In this document: piece after piece, positions 7,564-15,751 of the stretch
Position numbering within the stretch: the stretch's first letter is position 1
Layout of the letters: every line of letters starts with the position of its first letter
From: Methylotenera sp.
GTDB lineage: Bacteria > Pseudomonadota > Gammaproteobacteria > Burkholderiales > Methylophilaceae
Length of the DNA: 51,372 nt
Reading direction: 5' to 3'
Assembly: GCA_021732365.1 (NCBI GenBank)
Contig: JAKFVD010000007.1
Location: 1-51,372 of the forward strand
The notes under the pieces: model-generated
The model's input: the letters and a program-made list of their open reading frames with translations, nothing else
What the model was told of the DNA's origin: nothing
Database searches by the model: none
Made by a program: the position numbers and the translations under genes

Positions 7564-8127
7564 ATGCACCATCGACCTACCCAAAAAATCGGATATGCAC
7601 GTGTATCTACCGAGGATCAAAACCTTGATTTACAACTGGATGCACTGCGACAACAAGGCTGCACCAAAGTCTTTGAAGAAAAAATTACAGGCACGACCAA
7701 GAGCCGCCCTGTATTGAACAAAGCCATCAAGGCCCTCAAGCCGGGAGATATGCTAGTGGTGTGGAAACTGGATCGTCTGGGACGGTCATTGCAGGATTTG
7801 ATTGAGATTTTGAAGTTGCTTGAAAGTAATGGAGTGGGCTTTCATTCCATATCGGATGGTATTGATACCACCTCATCATGCGGGCGGTTGCTGTTTCATA
7901 TCATTGGAGCAATCGCTGAGTTTGAATGTAATCAGATTTCAGAGCGAACTAAAGCGGGCTTACAAGCGGCGCGTCAAAGAGGTAGTAAGCTGGGAAGACC
8001 TCGCTCGATGAGTGATGAACAGATTGCCTTGGCACTTTCACTTTCAGAAGACCTATCATTACCAAATATTGCTACTCGACTTAATGTTGGCCGCACAACA
8101 TTGTGGCGGGCAATGAGAAAGCCGTGA
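7564..8127 (+). CDS. Serine resolvase/invertase family recombinase
   Basis: 187 residues, normal for the small serine recombinases. The catalytic serine is Ser15 in GYARVSTEDQNLDLQ. The active-site arginines lie in WKLDRLGRSLQDL, and RTKAGLQAARQRGSKLGRP marks the end of the long E helix. A C-terminal helix-turn-helix follows (SLPNIATRLNVGRTTLWRAM). It would cut and rejoin DNA at paired sites, as in transposon cointegrate resolution or inversion. A res-like dyad lies upstream. No transposase of a Tn3 element is visible, so it is either an orphan or serves the surrounding cassette. It converges with the nuclease gene of the Argonaute operon. Confidence 0.9.
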   Translation: MHHRPTQKIGYARVSTEDQNLDLQLDALRQQGCTKVFEEKITGTTKSRPVLNKAIKALKPGDMLVVWKLDRLGRSLQDLIEILKLLESNGVGFHSISDGIDTTSSCGRLLFHIIGAIAEFECNQISERTKAGLQAARQRGSKLGRPRSMSDEQIALALSLSEDLSLPNIATRLNVGRTTLWRAMRKP

Positions 8128-8173
8128 TACTGAAAAATTAAGAAAGCTTTTATATCATGTGCAATATCTAGAG

Positions 8174-9334
8174 TTAACTAGCCTGAGTTAAATCCATTGA
8201 TGAAGGAGAACAGACAACAATACAACCATCTATTCCACTTAACTTCGTGACTCCTTCTTTGAATTTTGTATGCTCTTCTGTGGCTCTAGTTTGATCCCAT
8301 AAAAATACAATTAATTTAGATTTTTTAAATTTAGGGTCAGACCGATATAACGAATCATCTTCTGCTACTTCGCCTATTAGGTCTTGGAAAGATTTCTTAG
8401 TATCTTTCTTGTATTTAACTTCAATAACTGTGTCGATGCTTGGGAGATAAAGATCAATTCTTGGGTTTTTTTGTCCAACTGGCGCAGTATGTATTTCGTC
8501 TGAAACATCTGGGAAAATAGCCCCAAGCATGACGTAAAGTAAATTTTGAACATGATATTCATTTTCTACAATCCATTTTACTGCCCTCGAGTTCCGAGTG
8601 CGCGCCTGATCCTCCCAAGTCCAGCGTTTTAATCCAGCAGGAAGCCTTTCTAAAAAAGTAATAATGTCTTGCTGACTCCACAGATTTGGTGGGACAGTTG
8701 CATTTTCTTTATTAATTTTATCAAAAACATAGACAAACAAAGCTTGAATGAATTGTGAATGTGACTGACTATAGGCGACTTGAAATTCGCTCAAAAAGTC
8801 TTTGATATATGTTTTTTTCTTCTCTGTATCTGATATTGCTAGAACATCTTTGTAATGTAAGTACAGAGCTATGACAGGGGATGATTTTAGAGGTAGTACG
8901 CTATCAATGATGTAATTAGCAATAGCCTGCTCGTGTGAGTTAAGACTGCCATTTCGAATTTGTTGTGGTAAAAAATCATTCACCCAGTTTCCAAATTTCG
9001 ATATTTTTGTGGTGTCACCTGTATTTTCTACAGCCAATTTAATTCCGAAAACTGACCAGATATCTGTAACCCACGGCATTGGAGTTCCGTCGACCGATGA
9101 GGATTGTCCCAGTATACGAGTGAGTTCAGAATCATTTGCTATTGCTGGCATAAACCCAGAAGCAGCACACCTTAAATATATTTTGTCTGACGAAGTGCCA
9201 GTGTAAGTGCAATCAATCAGCTCAATGTTTTTAAGGAAGGCGTATTTAAATTCATCGACGTTTGCTAATTCCTTAACCTGTTTAAAAAGCAGGTTGCGGA
9301 TTTCATATGGGTTAGTTGAATTTAGAGAAACCAT
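8174..9334 (-). CDS. Argonaute-associated nuclease, DpnII/MboI-like PD-(D/E)XK
   Basis: 386 residues. The first ~260 residues are helical and unassigned. The C-terminal ~120 look like the REase_DpnII-MboI fold: ENEYHVQNLLYVMLGAIFP, then IDLYLPSIDTVIEVKYKK, giving catalytic D294 and E305-x-K307, then LIVFLWD. The ATG lies inside the last codons of the Argonaute gene (13-nt overlap), so translation is probably coupled. Known long-B Argonaute systems pair a catalytically inactive Argonaute with a separately encoded effector, one class being a nuclease that destroys cell DNA on infection. That role is inferred here from gene order and domain; the protein could instead be a processing nuclease. 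Confidence 0.75.
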   Translation of the reverse strand: MVSLNSTNPYEIRNLLFKQVKELANVDEFKYAFLKNIELIDCTYTGTSSDKIYLRCAASGFMPAIANDSELTRILGQSSSVDGTPMPWVTDIWSVFGIKLAVENTGDTTKISKFGNWVNDFLPQQIRNGSLNSHEQAIANYIIDSVLPLKSSPVIALYLHYKDVLAISDTEKKKTYIKDFLSEFQVAYSQSHSQFIQALFVYVFDKINKENATVPPNLWSQQDIITFLERLPAGLKRWTWEDQARTRNSRAVKWIVENEYHVQNLLYVMLGAIFPDVSDEIHTAPVGQKNPRIDLYLPSIDTVIEVKYKKDTKKSFQDLIGEVAEDDSLYRSDPKFKKSKLIVFLWDQTRATEEHTKFKEGVTKLSGIDGCIVVCSPSSMDLTQAS

Positions 9335-11526
9335 TGCGTCTGACCAATTTTTGAGTGCATCACTGTGTCATTCCAGCCCGGAATTTTATTTAACCAACCT
9401 AAATTTTGAGTAATTAGATCAGAGTAAGTGATTGTAACCGGCATAGGATTGGGGAAGTAACTGCGCCATGAATGTGCTGAAAAGTTAAACAACTGATTAC
9501 TAAGATATTTAATATCTTTAAAAGTTGACTCTCGATGTACATTCAAAATTAACCCGCGCGGATGACCATCACTATGTTGTTTTAACTCTTTCTGCCCTAT
9601 TAAATAAATCAGATTTTCGTGATCATTAAGTTTGTAAACTTGCCCTCTATACGGGGCAAACTTTCCTTTTTTTTCATTGGTGGTTGCAGAATTAAACATA
9701 TGCAATCCATGATGGTCGGAAATTTTAAGGAAAGCATATTCAATATTGTATTCTCTATAATCATCAATTACTTTTTTGACGGCCTGAACTTCATCTTTAT
9801 TGAATTTCTTTACAGAGGCATGAAAGACAATGCGGATGGTGTCTCCTCGTTGCCAGTTAAGACGTGTTTTTACTTTCTCAATCGTTTGTTTGAGTACGTC
9901 AATCAATGCATTAGCATATTGGTCTGGGGATACTGCCTTTGAGGTATTAGAAACAATATAACTTCCATCCCCTGAAAACACTGTAGTAATCCCCATTATC
10001 CGCTGGCTTTTCTCAAGCCGGTCATCAACGAGGTTTGTACTTCCAATACCAATTACAAGCTCGTGTGATAATGTTGGAGACGCTTTTAATAACCATGGAA
10101 CTCCTCCCATTTTGGCATATGCTGCTAATGCCATGTTGTTTAACGAGTAGCCCAAAGATTGATCTGATTGAGTTAGAAGTTCAAGTGTAAAATCCTGTAT
10201 GGGCACTTGATGCAGCAGAAATAAACTGCGTCCTATATAGTATGGGTTTTTATCTACAGGTAAGTCTTTAAACGCCTGCTTAACTTGAACTAAAGCCAAG
10301 TCCCATTTTCCGCCGTCTTGTGTTTTTTTCTGAATGGCTGTTTCTATTGCACTCTTGTAACTTGCTACGCTATCATCAGTAAGGGTAAACACTTCAACCC
10401 TACTTGTGCCAATATTAAATTTCCCCTCAAGGCCACCAGAGAAGTATTTGTGATCAGGTATTCCTTTTAGAAACTTCCTAACAAATTGTTCAACCTGCCC
10501 TTTGTGATTTTGCGAGCAGATTATACAAATAGCTGGATTATTTCGGTCAAAAGTTCTTTTAGTGTAAGGGCCTGTTTTTAATAATCCACCATATTCCCCG
10601 TCTTTTACAGACGTTTCTAAGTTGTCGCTAAATACAAAAAAAGATTTATCAATTTGGTATATTTCTCTTGAAATGTCTTTTGCATTTCCAATACCAATAG
10701 ATACTCCATTAAGAGTTTTGATTTTATCGGCAAGAAAGGCTCGAAATCTTTCTATACGCTCTTTCTTGTTTTGGCCACCATTAAAAACAGAAATATTAAC
10801 TCTCACTTTTTCCAAAAAGTCCGCAGTCTTTGATCCGAAGAGATGCCGAGAGTATTCATCAAAGTTTTCTCGATTGGGTTCTGGGAAAGCTAAGTTAATC
10901 GAAATGCTTTTAATTGCTCCATCTTTGTCCCTGTACTGTGCTTGATTTTCGGTGATTGAAATAACTTGTCCAAGTAGCCGTCTTTGTTCTTGGCCATTGT
11001 TAGAGATAATATATTTACCGATTAGATCGAAGCCTTGTGTGATAAAAAACTCACACGATCGAGTAGTAATGGTCTTAGTTGAACAATCAATTAGGACATG
11101 AAGCGAACCACGAATATTCCTAATATCTATTTCATATTTGCAATTCACTGCGAATGGAAATGAACTATCAACCAGATTTTTAATTACATTATCTTTGTCG
11201 AGTGTGCTGACAATTTCAATCGGATTAAATCCGATTGGAAGATTGCGTCCTTGGCTTTTAAGAAAGCGAATTACTCCATCTTTAACAAGTGATGACATCA
11301 AACCATAATGCTCATTTGCATTAACTGACACCGCTGTACCAGAAACTGGAAATTTATCATCTCCTGAGATACACAAAGCTTTATCACCTGTCCGATAAAA
11401 TGTATGTGTGTCACGATATTTTTCGCGATATTCCCGAAAGCTGTCCTTTTCGTATGAAAACTCACATGCCTCAATTTTTACGTTTTGATCAAATGAAATA
11501 GGAAATGCATTCAATGTCTGTGTCAT
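9322..11526 (-). CDS. Long prokaryotic Argonaute, catalytically inactive PIWI (long-B type)
   Basis: 734 residues from the ATG at 11526, 20 bp after the Fic stop. The C-terminal half is a MID-PIWI module: a MID core near residues 428-450 (YYIGRSLFLLHQVPIQ) and the PIWI hallmark NNMALAAYAKMGGVPW at 463-478. The DEDX slicer residues are missing: the usual GID reads VIGIGS (491-496), and the usual HRD reads VFHASV (567-572). The C-terminal PMPVTITYSD (694-703) is retained. The protein should therefore bind guide and target without cutting. Full length with dead PIWI and a downstream nuclease places it with the long-B group, in which guide-directed recognition of invader DNA switches on an effector. 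The N-terminal half has no clear PAZ by eye. Confidence 0.88.
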   Translation of the reverse strand: MTQTLNAFPISFDQNVKIEACEFSYEKDSFREYREKYRDTHTFYRTGDKALCISGDDKFPVSGTAVSVNANEHYGLMSSLVKDGVIRFLKSQGRNLPIGFNPIEIVSTLDKDNVIKNLVDSSFPFAVNCKYEIDIRNIRGSLHVLIDCSTKTITTRSCEFFITQGFDLIGKYIISNNGQEQRRLLGQVISITENQAQYRDKDGAIKSISINLAFPEPNRENFDEYSRHLFGSKTADFLEKVRVNISVFNGGQNKKERIERFRAFLADKIKTLNGVSIGIGNAKDISREIYQIDKSFFVFSDNLETSVKDGEYGGLLKTGPYTKRTFDRNNPAICIICSQNHKGQVEQFVRKFLKGIPDHKYFSGGLEGKFNIGTSRVEVFTLTDDSVASYKSAIETAIQKKTQDGGKWDLALVQVKQAFKDLPVDKNPYYIGRSLFLLHQVPIQDFTLELLTQSDQSLGYSLNNMALAAYAKMGGVPWLLKASPTLSHELVIGIGSTNLVDDRLEKSQRIMGITTVFSGDGSYIVSNTSKAVSPDQYANALIDVLKQTIEKVKTRLNWQRGDTIRIVFHASVKKFNKDEVQAVKKVIDDYREYNIEYAFLKISDHHGLHMFNSATTNEKKGKFAPYRGQVYKLNDHENLIYLIGQKELKQHSDGHPRGLILNVHRESTFKDIKYLSNQLFNFSAHSWRSYFPNPMPVTITYSDLITQNLGWLNKIPGWNDTVMHSKIGQTQWFL

Positions 11527-11545
11527 ATTTTTATTAATCCTATTA

Positions 11546-12601
11546 TTACCGCAGTGAATACCATGCCCCACGTCCACTTCCGTGCAGGACTAGGTGATTT
11601 CTTTCAATAAGTTGTCGGAAATGTTCTTTTAATGTATTGCGGCTAATACCTGTAAGTTTGACCATTTCCCCAATTGTAACGCGGCCATGTTCTCGTGCCT
11701 GCTCTAGAATTTGCACTGAAATTTCTGGTAAGGCAGATAAAACAATTTTCTCACGTTCTACTTTTTTCGATAGTCTCCTCATTTGCTGCTGTAAGGCTCT
11801 TAAGAAGAATATTGTCCATGGCTGCCAATTTGGTTTTTCATTTCTAATAGTTCCTTGTGTTTGCCTTAGTGCTAAATAATATCCCTCTTTGCTTTGTTCA
11901 ATTACGCTTTCCAGAGAGCTATAAGGCACATAGGCATAGCCTGCGCGTAATAATAAGAGGGTGGTTAGCACACGACTTAATCGACCATTACCATCTTGAA
12001 ATGGGTGGATTTCAAGAAAGACAACTACAAAGAGGGCTACGACTAAAAGCGGATGTGTATTTTTTGTTTCAAGTGCCTCATTCACGAACTCAACAATTTC
12101 AGTCATAAGTCGTGGCGTATCAAAGGGCGTAGCAGTTTCAAAAACAATTCCAATTTGCCGCCCATCTTCATCAAAGGCAGCTACGCTATTTGTATTGGTT
12201 TTATATTGTCCGCGATGATGTTCATCTTTCTCGCTATATTTCAGTAAGTCTCGGTGCAGTTGTTTTACGTGATTTTCAGTAAAGGCAATATCCTGCCACG
12301 ATTGAAAAACTAACTCCATTACTTCTGCGTAACCAGCAACCTCCTGCTCATCTCGCGTATCAAATGCTTTTATTTGTAAGTTTGATAGTAATAGTTCTAT
12401 ATCACGGTCTGAGAGTTTGCTACCTTCTATGCGTGTCGAGGAGCCAATGCTCTCTATAGTAGCTACACGCCTTAGAGCAGATAAGCGTTCAGGCGCAAGC
12501 GTTCCTAGGGCTCGCCATGCACCCTTAAATTCATCAAGCTCGGCGATCAAGCCTAGAACTTCTTGTGTGATGTTTAGTGTTTTAGAATTAATCATACCCA
12601 T
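11546..12601 (-). CDS. Fic-domain protein with C-terminal winged helix
   Basis: 351 residues. The Fic active-site loop HPFQDGNGRLSR (199-210) is complete, with the catalytic His199, so AMP or another nucleotide can be transferred. SSTRIEGS (54-61) matches the inhibitory helix of class II Fic proteins, in which Glu59 would block ATP binding until relieved. Residues about 300-351 form a winged helix (VTIGEMVKLTGISRNTLKEHFRQL), so it may also bind DNA. It is the first gene of the operon with Argonaute and nuclease. Repeated boxes run from its start codon upstream, suggesting autoregulation. Two start codons (12601 and 12595) are possible. Whether it is part of the immune function or only a regulator is open. 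Confidence 0.88.
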   Translation of the reverse strand: MGMINSKTLNITQEVLGLIAELDEFKGAWRALGTLAPERLSALRRVATIESIGSSTRIEGSKLSDRDIELLLSNLQIKAFDTRDEQEVAGYAEVMELVFQSWQDIAFTENHVKQLHRDLLKYSEKDEHHRGQYKTNTNSVAAFDEDGRQIGIVFETATPFDTPRLMTEIVEFVNEALETKNTHPLLVVALFVVVFLEIHPFQDGNGRLSRVLTTLLLLRAGYAYVPYSSLESVIEQSKEGYYLALRQTQGTIRNEKPNWQPWTIFFLRALQQQMRRLSKKVEREKIVLSALPEISVQILEQAREHGRVTIGEMVKLTGISRNTLKEHFRQLIERNHLVLHGSGRGAWYSLR

Positions 12602-12659
12602 TTATACACCCAATTACACCCAATTGTCAAAACAAAAATACACCCAATTGCACCCATTT
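12597..12659 (-). promoter_or_regulatory. Repeated operator boxes upstream of fic
   Basis: TACACCCAATT occurs exactly three times (12605-12615, 12615-12625, 12639-12649), with degenerate copies GCACCCATTT (12650-12659) and ATACCCATTT around the start codon (12597-12603). The first two are 10 bp apart, on the same face of the helix. The boxes leave almost no room for a 5' leader, so they probably overlap the core promoter. The winged helix of the Fic protein is the natural candidate to bind them. Confidence 0.55.
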
Positions 12660-12696
12660 AATGTTGCTACACTTACCCGTAATTTCATTGTTTGAA

Positions 12697-12728
12697 TTGT
12701 CCGAAATAACTATGGAAATTTCGGACAA
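12697..12728. other. Perfect 11-bp dyad, recombinase-site-like
   Basis: TTGTCCGAAAT (12697-12707) and ATTTCGGACAA (12718-12728) flank a 10-nt spacer. Size, spacing and the TGTCCGAAAT half-site resemble site I of Tn3-type resolvases and the dyad at 7483-7511. A repressor operator or a weak hairpin is the alternative. Apart from this dyad and the Fic boxes, 12,602-12,908 holds only a TCCCG/CGGGA mini-hairpin near 12,752-12,767 and a GTGGAGGCT direct repeat. Confidence 0.4.
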
Positions 12729-12908
12729 AAGAAAAGTTAAGCACTGTCCCTTCCCGTTTCTTCGGGAGGAATTCAGGTGGAGGCTGTCTTTATGGAGCTA
12801 TTAAAGTGGAGGCTCTACAGAAACCTTGGATGCCGAAATATGATAAACCTACGCAATACAGTTCCAGAATATCGTCATTTACTAATCCTTAATACTTTAG
12901 ATTGTATT

Positions 12909-13016
12909 ATGAAAATAATACTCGCAGGAACTGGTGTGATCTTCTTCCTACTTTGTTCACTGAACAATGGACGTGCGTATGATGTTATGTTGCCACAGGA
13001 AGGGGATTTATCATGA
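12909..13016 (+). CDS. Possible 35-residue membrane/secreted peptide
   Basis: The ORF begins MKIILAGTGVIFFLLCSL and its TGA overlaps the next gene's ATG (ATGA), the pattern of a coupled upstream gene. The hydrophobic start looks like a signal or anchor. There is no good ribosome-binding site, so it may be chance. Confidence 0.25.
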   Translation: MKIILAGTGVIFFLLCSLNNGRAYDVMLPQEGDLS

Positions 13017-13327
13017 CCGATAAAGACCTTCCGACATTAATAGACAAGACCCCTCCCCAAAGTGTAGGCCCATTGCCATTCGATCCGGCAAAATATCTCA
13101 ATTATATTGATGATCCACATCTGACCGATGCTCAGAAAAAAGCGTTTTTAGAAACGCTGTGGACGATCATGTCAGCTTTCGTTGATTTGGGTTTTGGAGT
13201 AGATTCCGTAATGCCAATTTTGGAACAAAGGGCTTTAGAGACTAGTGAAGAAGCGCTAGAAGAATCTATCCCGACACATGAATTCAATATCGCTGCTGAG
13301 GACGTAGCGGATGAGGAAATGGAGTAA
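13013..13327 (+). CDS. Small acidic protein upstream of the recombinase
   Basis: 104 residues, preceded by AGGAAGGGG. Strongly acidic, with a Pro-rich start (DKTPPQSVGPLPFDPAKYLNYI), a helical middle (LTDAQKKAFLETLWTIMSAF) and an acidic end (EEALEES, DVADEEME). No DNA-binding motif is visible. It ends 2 bp before the recombinase start, so the two are co-transcribed. Short genes in this place, upstream of large serine recombinases at tRNA-integrated elements, are common and may be directionality or accessory factors; the role is inferred from position only. Confidence 0.55.
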   Translation: MTDKDLPTLIDKTPPQSVGPLPFDPAKYLNYIDDPHLTDAQKKAFLETLWTIMSAFVDLGFGVDSVMPILEQRALETSEEALEESIPTHEFNIAAEDVADEEME

Positions 13328-13329
13328 CC

Positions 13330-14912
13330 ATGAGTGAACTAAAAAAAGCAGTGATTTATTGCCGTGTATCTACTTCCGCGCAAACCAAGCGCGGTGACGG
13401 GCTGGGTTCGCAGAAAACGCGTTGTCTTGAGTACGCCCGTGCGAAAGGCTACCGAGTAGTGGAGACTTTTCTTGATGATGCTTCTGGCGGCTTAATTGAT
13501 AGGCCCGGTATGAAAGCGATGCTGTCTTTCATGAAGGAAAGTGCGACTGGACACGTCGTTTTGATTGATGACATTTCACGACTGGCGCGCGGAGTGAAAG
13601 CGCATATTGAGCTGCGCGCAGCGATTAGCCTTGCAGGTGGCGTACTTGAATCGCCAACGGTCGAGTTTGGTGATGATGCAGATAGTGAGTTGCAGGAATA
13701 TATTTTAGCGACGGTAGCACAACACCAACGCCGCAAGAATGCGGAGCAAACCAAAACCGTATGCGGGCCAGAGTGATGAACGGCTATTGGCCGTTCGCCT
13801 GCCCGGTAGGGTTTCGCTATGAACGAGTTTCTGGGCGGGGAAAGATGCTGGTCCGTAATGAACCACTGGCTTCCATCGTACAAGAGGCTCTTGAAGGTTT
13901 TGCTTCTGGACGGTTTCAAATTCAAGCTGAGGTAAAACGCTTCCTTGAGTCTTTCCCTGAGTTTCCCAAAGATGGCAAAGGTGAGGTGCGCTATCAACAA
14001 GTCACCGATATGCTATCGCGTATCATCTATGCAGGTTATATAGAATCCCCAGATTGGGATGTTTCGTTACGCCAAGGACACCATAAGCCAATTATCAGCC
14101 TTGAAACATTTCAGAAAAACCAAGATCGTTTGCAGGAAAAACCACGTGCACCAACCCGTAAAGATTTAAATGAAGACTTCCCTTTACGCGGTGCTGTTAC
14201 CTGCGGTCATTGTGAAGGGTTGCTAACAGCCTGCTGGTCAAAAGGTAGGAATGGGCGTCATGCTTATTATCTTTGCAGCAGACGTGGATGCGAAAGTTAC
14301 GGAAAGTCTATTCGTCGTGATCTTATGGAAGGACAGTTTCATGACTTACTCAAAGAATTGCAGCCAACGGCGAACCTCTTTTTGGCCGCCCGGGCGATGT
14401 TCAAAGACATATGGGAGCATCGCCAGACTAATGGCGAAACTCGTATACGTTCGCTTAAAAGCGAACTGGTGAAAATCGAAAAGCAGGTTGAACAGTTTCT
14501 AGATCGAATTGGTAATACCGATACTGCTTCAATCATCACAGCATACGAAGGCCGCATTCGTAAACTTGAGCAACAAAGGCTCTTAATCAGTGAAAATATT
14601 GCCAAATGCGGGCGTCCATTACGACACTTTGATGAAAGTTTTAGAACCGCTTTGGATTTTTTGGTAAGTCCTTGTAATTTATGGAATTCTGAACGACTGG
14701 AGGATAAGAGAATGGTACTTAAACTTGCTTTTGCAGATCGATTAACTTATGTGAGGAACGAAGGGTTTAGAACCGCAAATATAGCCTTTCCCTTCAAGGC
14801 CTTAGCAGTGTATCATAGCGACGAAAACTTAATGGCGCGCCCGGCGGGAGTCGAACCCACGACCTTTGGCTTCGGAAACCAACACTCTATCCAGCTGAGC
14901 TACGGGCGCTAA
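13330..14912 (+). pseudogene. Large serine recombinase (integrase), frameshifted
   Basis: The first part (13330-13776) holds the resolvase-type catalytic domain with Ser14 in YCRVSTSAQ and DDISRLARG. The rest continues in another frame from ATGCGGGCC at 13761: GYWPFACPVGFRY, the recombinase domain, a zinc ribbon (VTCGHC...YLCSRRGC) and a coiled coil (near 14450-14600). One missing A in the run 13753-13756 explains the break: with five A's the frame reads TKNRMRARVMNGYWPF, the expected family sequence. The whole would be about 527 residues. The frame then runs antisense through tRNA-Arg and stops at 14912, so the last ~26 codons come from the target site. It is either inactivated, rescued by slippage, or a sequencing error. 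Confidence 0.8.
14833..14909 (-). tRNA. tRNA-Arg(CCG), integration site
   Basis: A 77-nt cloverleaf on the minus strand starts GCGCCCGTAGCTCAGCTGG. The acceptor GCGCCCG pairs with CGGGCGC, the anticodon loop is TTCCGAA (anticodon CCG), the T arm is GTGGGTTCGACTCCC, and CCA is encoded. A TATAAT-like -10 lies upstream (14930-14935). Its 3' end faces the recombinase gene at 14830, as in elements that integrate into tRNA 3' ends. The matching duplicate att sequence is not found elsewhere in the window, so the other end must lie to the left. Confidence 0.95.
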
Positions 14913-15113
14913 TGATGGCGCATTATAACAAAGCAAGCGCTATTAAGATAATGTGCATTAGTGTGGTTTGTAATTAAGTGTTACTTTTTGGCGGGCTTCA
15001 AGGTTTTTATCGGTAATCAAGGCATGTAAGCTTTTAACCTTGATGGCGAGTAGGTATAATTAAATTGTACAAAATTATAATTAATTATTTTTAATATTTA
15101 GGGATTAAAAGCA

Positions 15114-15683
15114 ATGAGTAAGAAAGATGATAGTTATTCAAGTTCTAGTTTCTGGCAATTGATTATCGCAATTCCTGGGACTATTTTAGCGTTTACTTTG
15201 TTAATTTCACTATTAGCGCATTTTTTTGGTAAAACTGAAGCGCCTACAACACCAGCGCCAACTGCCGCAGAAGTTTCAGCTAAAGTAGAAGAGGCAATTC
15301 AGCCAGTCGCTACTGTTGAGGTGGCGGCAGCAAGTACGGGTGAGCATGTGGATAAAAGTGGTGAAGAAGTCACTAAAGCGGTTTGCGCGCTTTGTCATGC
15401 TGCTGGTTTAATGGCAGCACCAACTATTGGTAATAAAGAACAATGGGCGCCACGTATTGCGCAAGGCTATGAAACATTGGTACAACATGCGATTGCAGGT
15501 ATTCGTAATATGCCAGCGCGCGGTGGTAACCCTGATTTAACAGATGGTGAAATTGCAAATGCGGTTGCACATATGGCCAATGCGTCAGGTGCAAATTTTG
15601 AGCCGCCTAAAGCTGCTGCTCCAGCTGCCGATTCTGCAACCCCAGCTGCTGCGCCTGCAGCTGAGCCAGTACCAGCTAGCTAA
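15114..15683 (+). CDS. Membrane-anchored c-type cytochrome (class I, c5-like)
   Basis: 189 residues. A membrane anchor (about 14-36) leads into an Ala/Pro/Thr-rich linker, then a haem c domain with CALCH at 91-95 and a likely Met ligand in RNMPARGG near 132. An Ala/Pro-rich tail ends the protein. It should face the periplasm and carry electrons between respiratory or methylotrophic dehydrogenases and the terminal oxidase. TATAAT near 15055 may be its -10. A strong terminator follows. It is the first core gene after the integrated element. Confidence 0.85.
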   Translation: MSKKDDSYSSSSFWQLIIAIPGTILAFTLLISLLAHFFGKTEAPTTPAPTAAEVSAKVEEAIQPVATVEVAAASTGEHVDKSGEEVTKAVCALCHAAGLMAAPTIGNKEQWAPRIAQGYETLVQHAIAGIRNMPARGGNPDLTDGEIANAVAHMANASGANFEPPKAAAPAADSATPAAAPAAEPVPAS

Positions 15684-15700
15684 TCGACACAGATACAAAC

Positions 15701-15735
15701 AAAAAAGCCGCTAACTAATATCAGCGGCTTTTTTG
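15701..15735 (+). terminator. Intrinsic terminator after the cytochrome gene
   Basis: AAAAAAGCCGCT pairs with AGCGGCTTTTTT, followed by further T residues. It is symmetrical enough to work in both directions. Confidence 0.9.
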
Positions 15736-15751
15736 TTTATTGAACCAATAT

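Noticed and set aside
7448..7717. Plus-strand ORF overlapping the resolvase start
   Set aside because: It is another frame of the resolvase 5' region and its res-like dyad, with no family resemblance.
12777..13016. Longer 79-codon frame starting with GTG before the small-peptide gene
   Set aside because: Its first half lacks a ribosome-binding site and has no coding character; only the part from the ATG at 12909 is kept, at low confidence.
14833..14912. Coding sequence with MARPAGVEPTTFG as a real protein end
   Set aside because: It is the antisense of tRNA-Arg, a well-known source of spurious protein ends. It was kept only as the tail of the integrase frame.
1..14912. CRISPR array in the accessory region
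   Set aside because: The only regular repeats are the IS terminal repeats and the boxes upstream of fic; spacing and number do not fit an array, and no cas genes are present.
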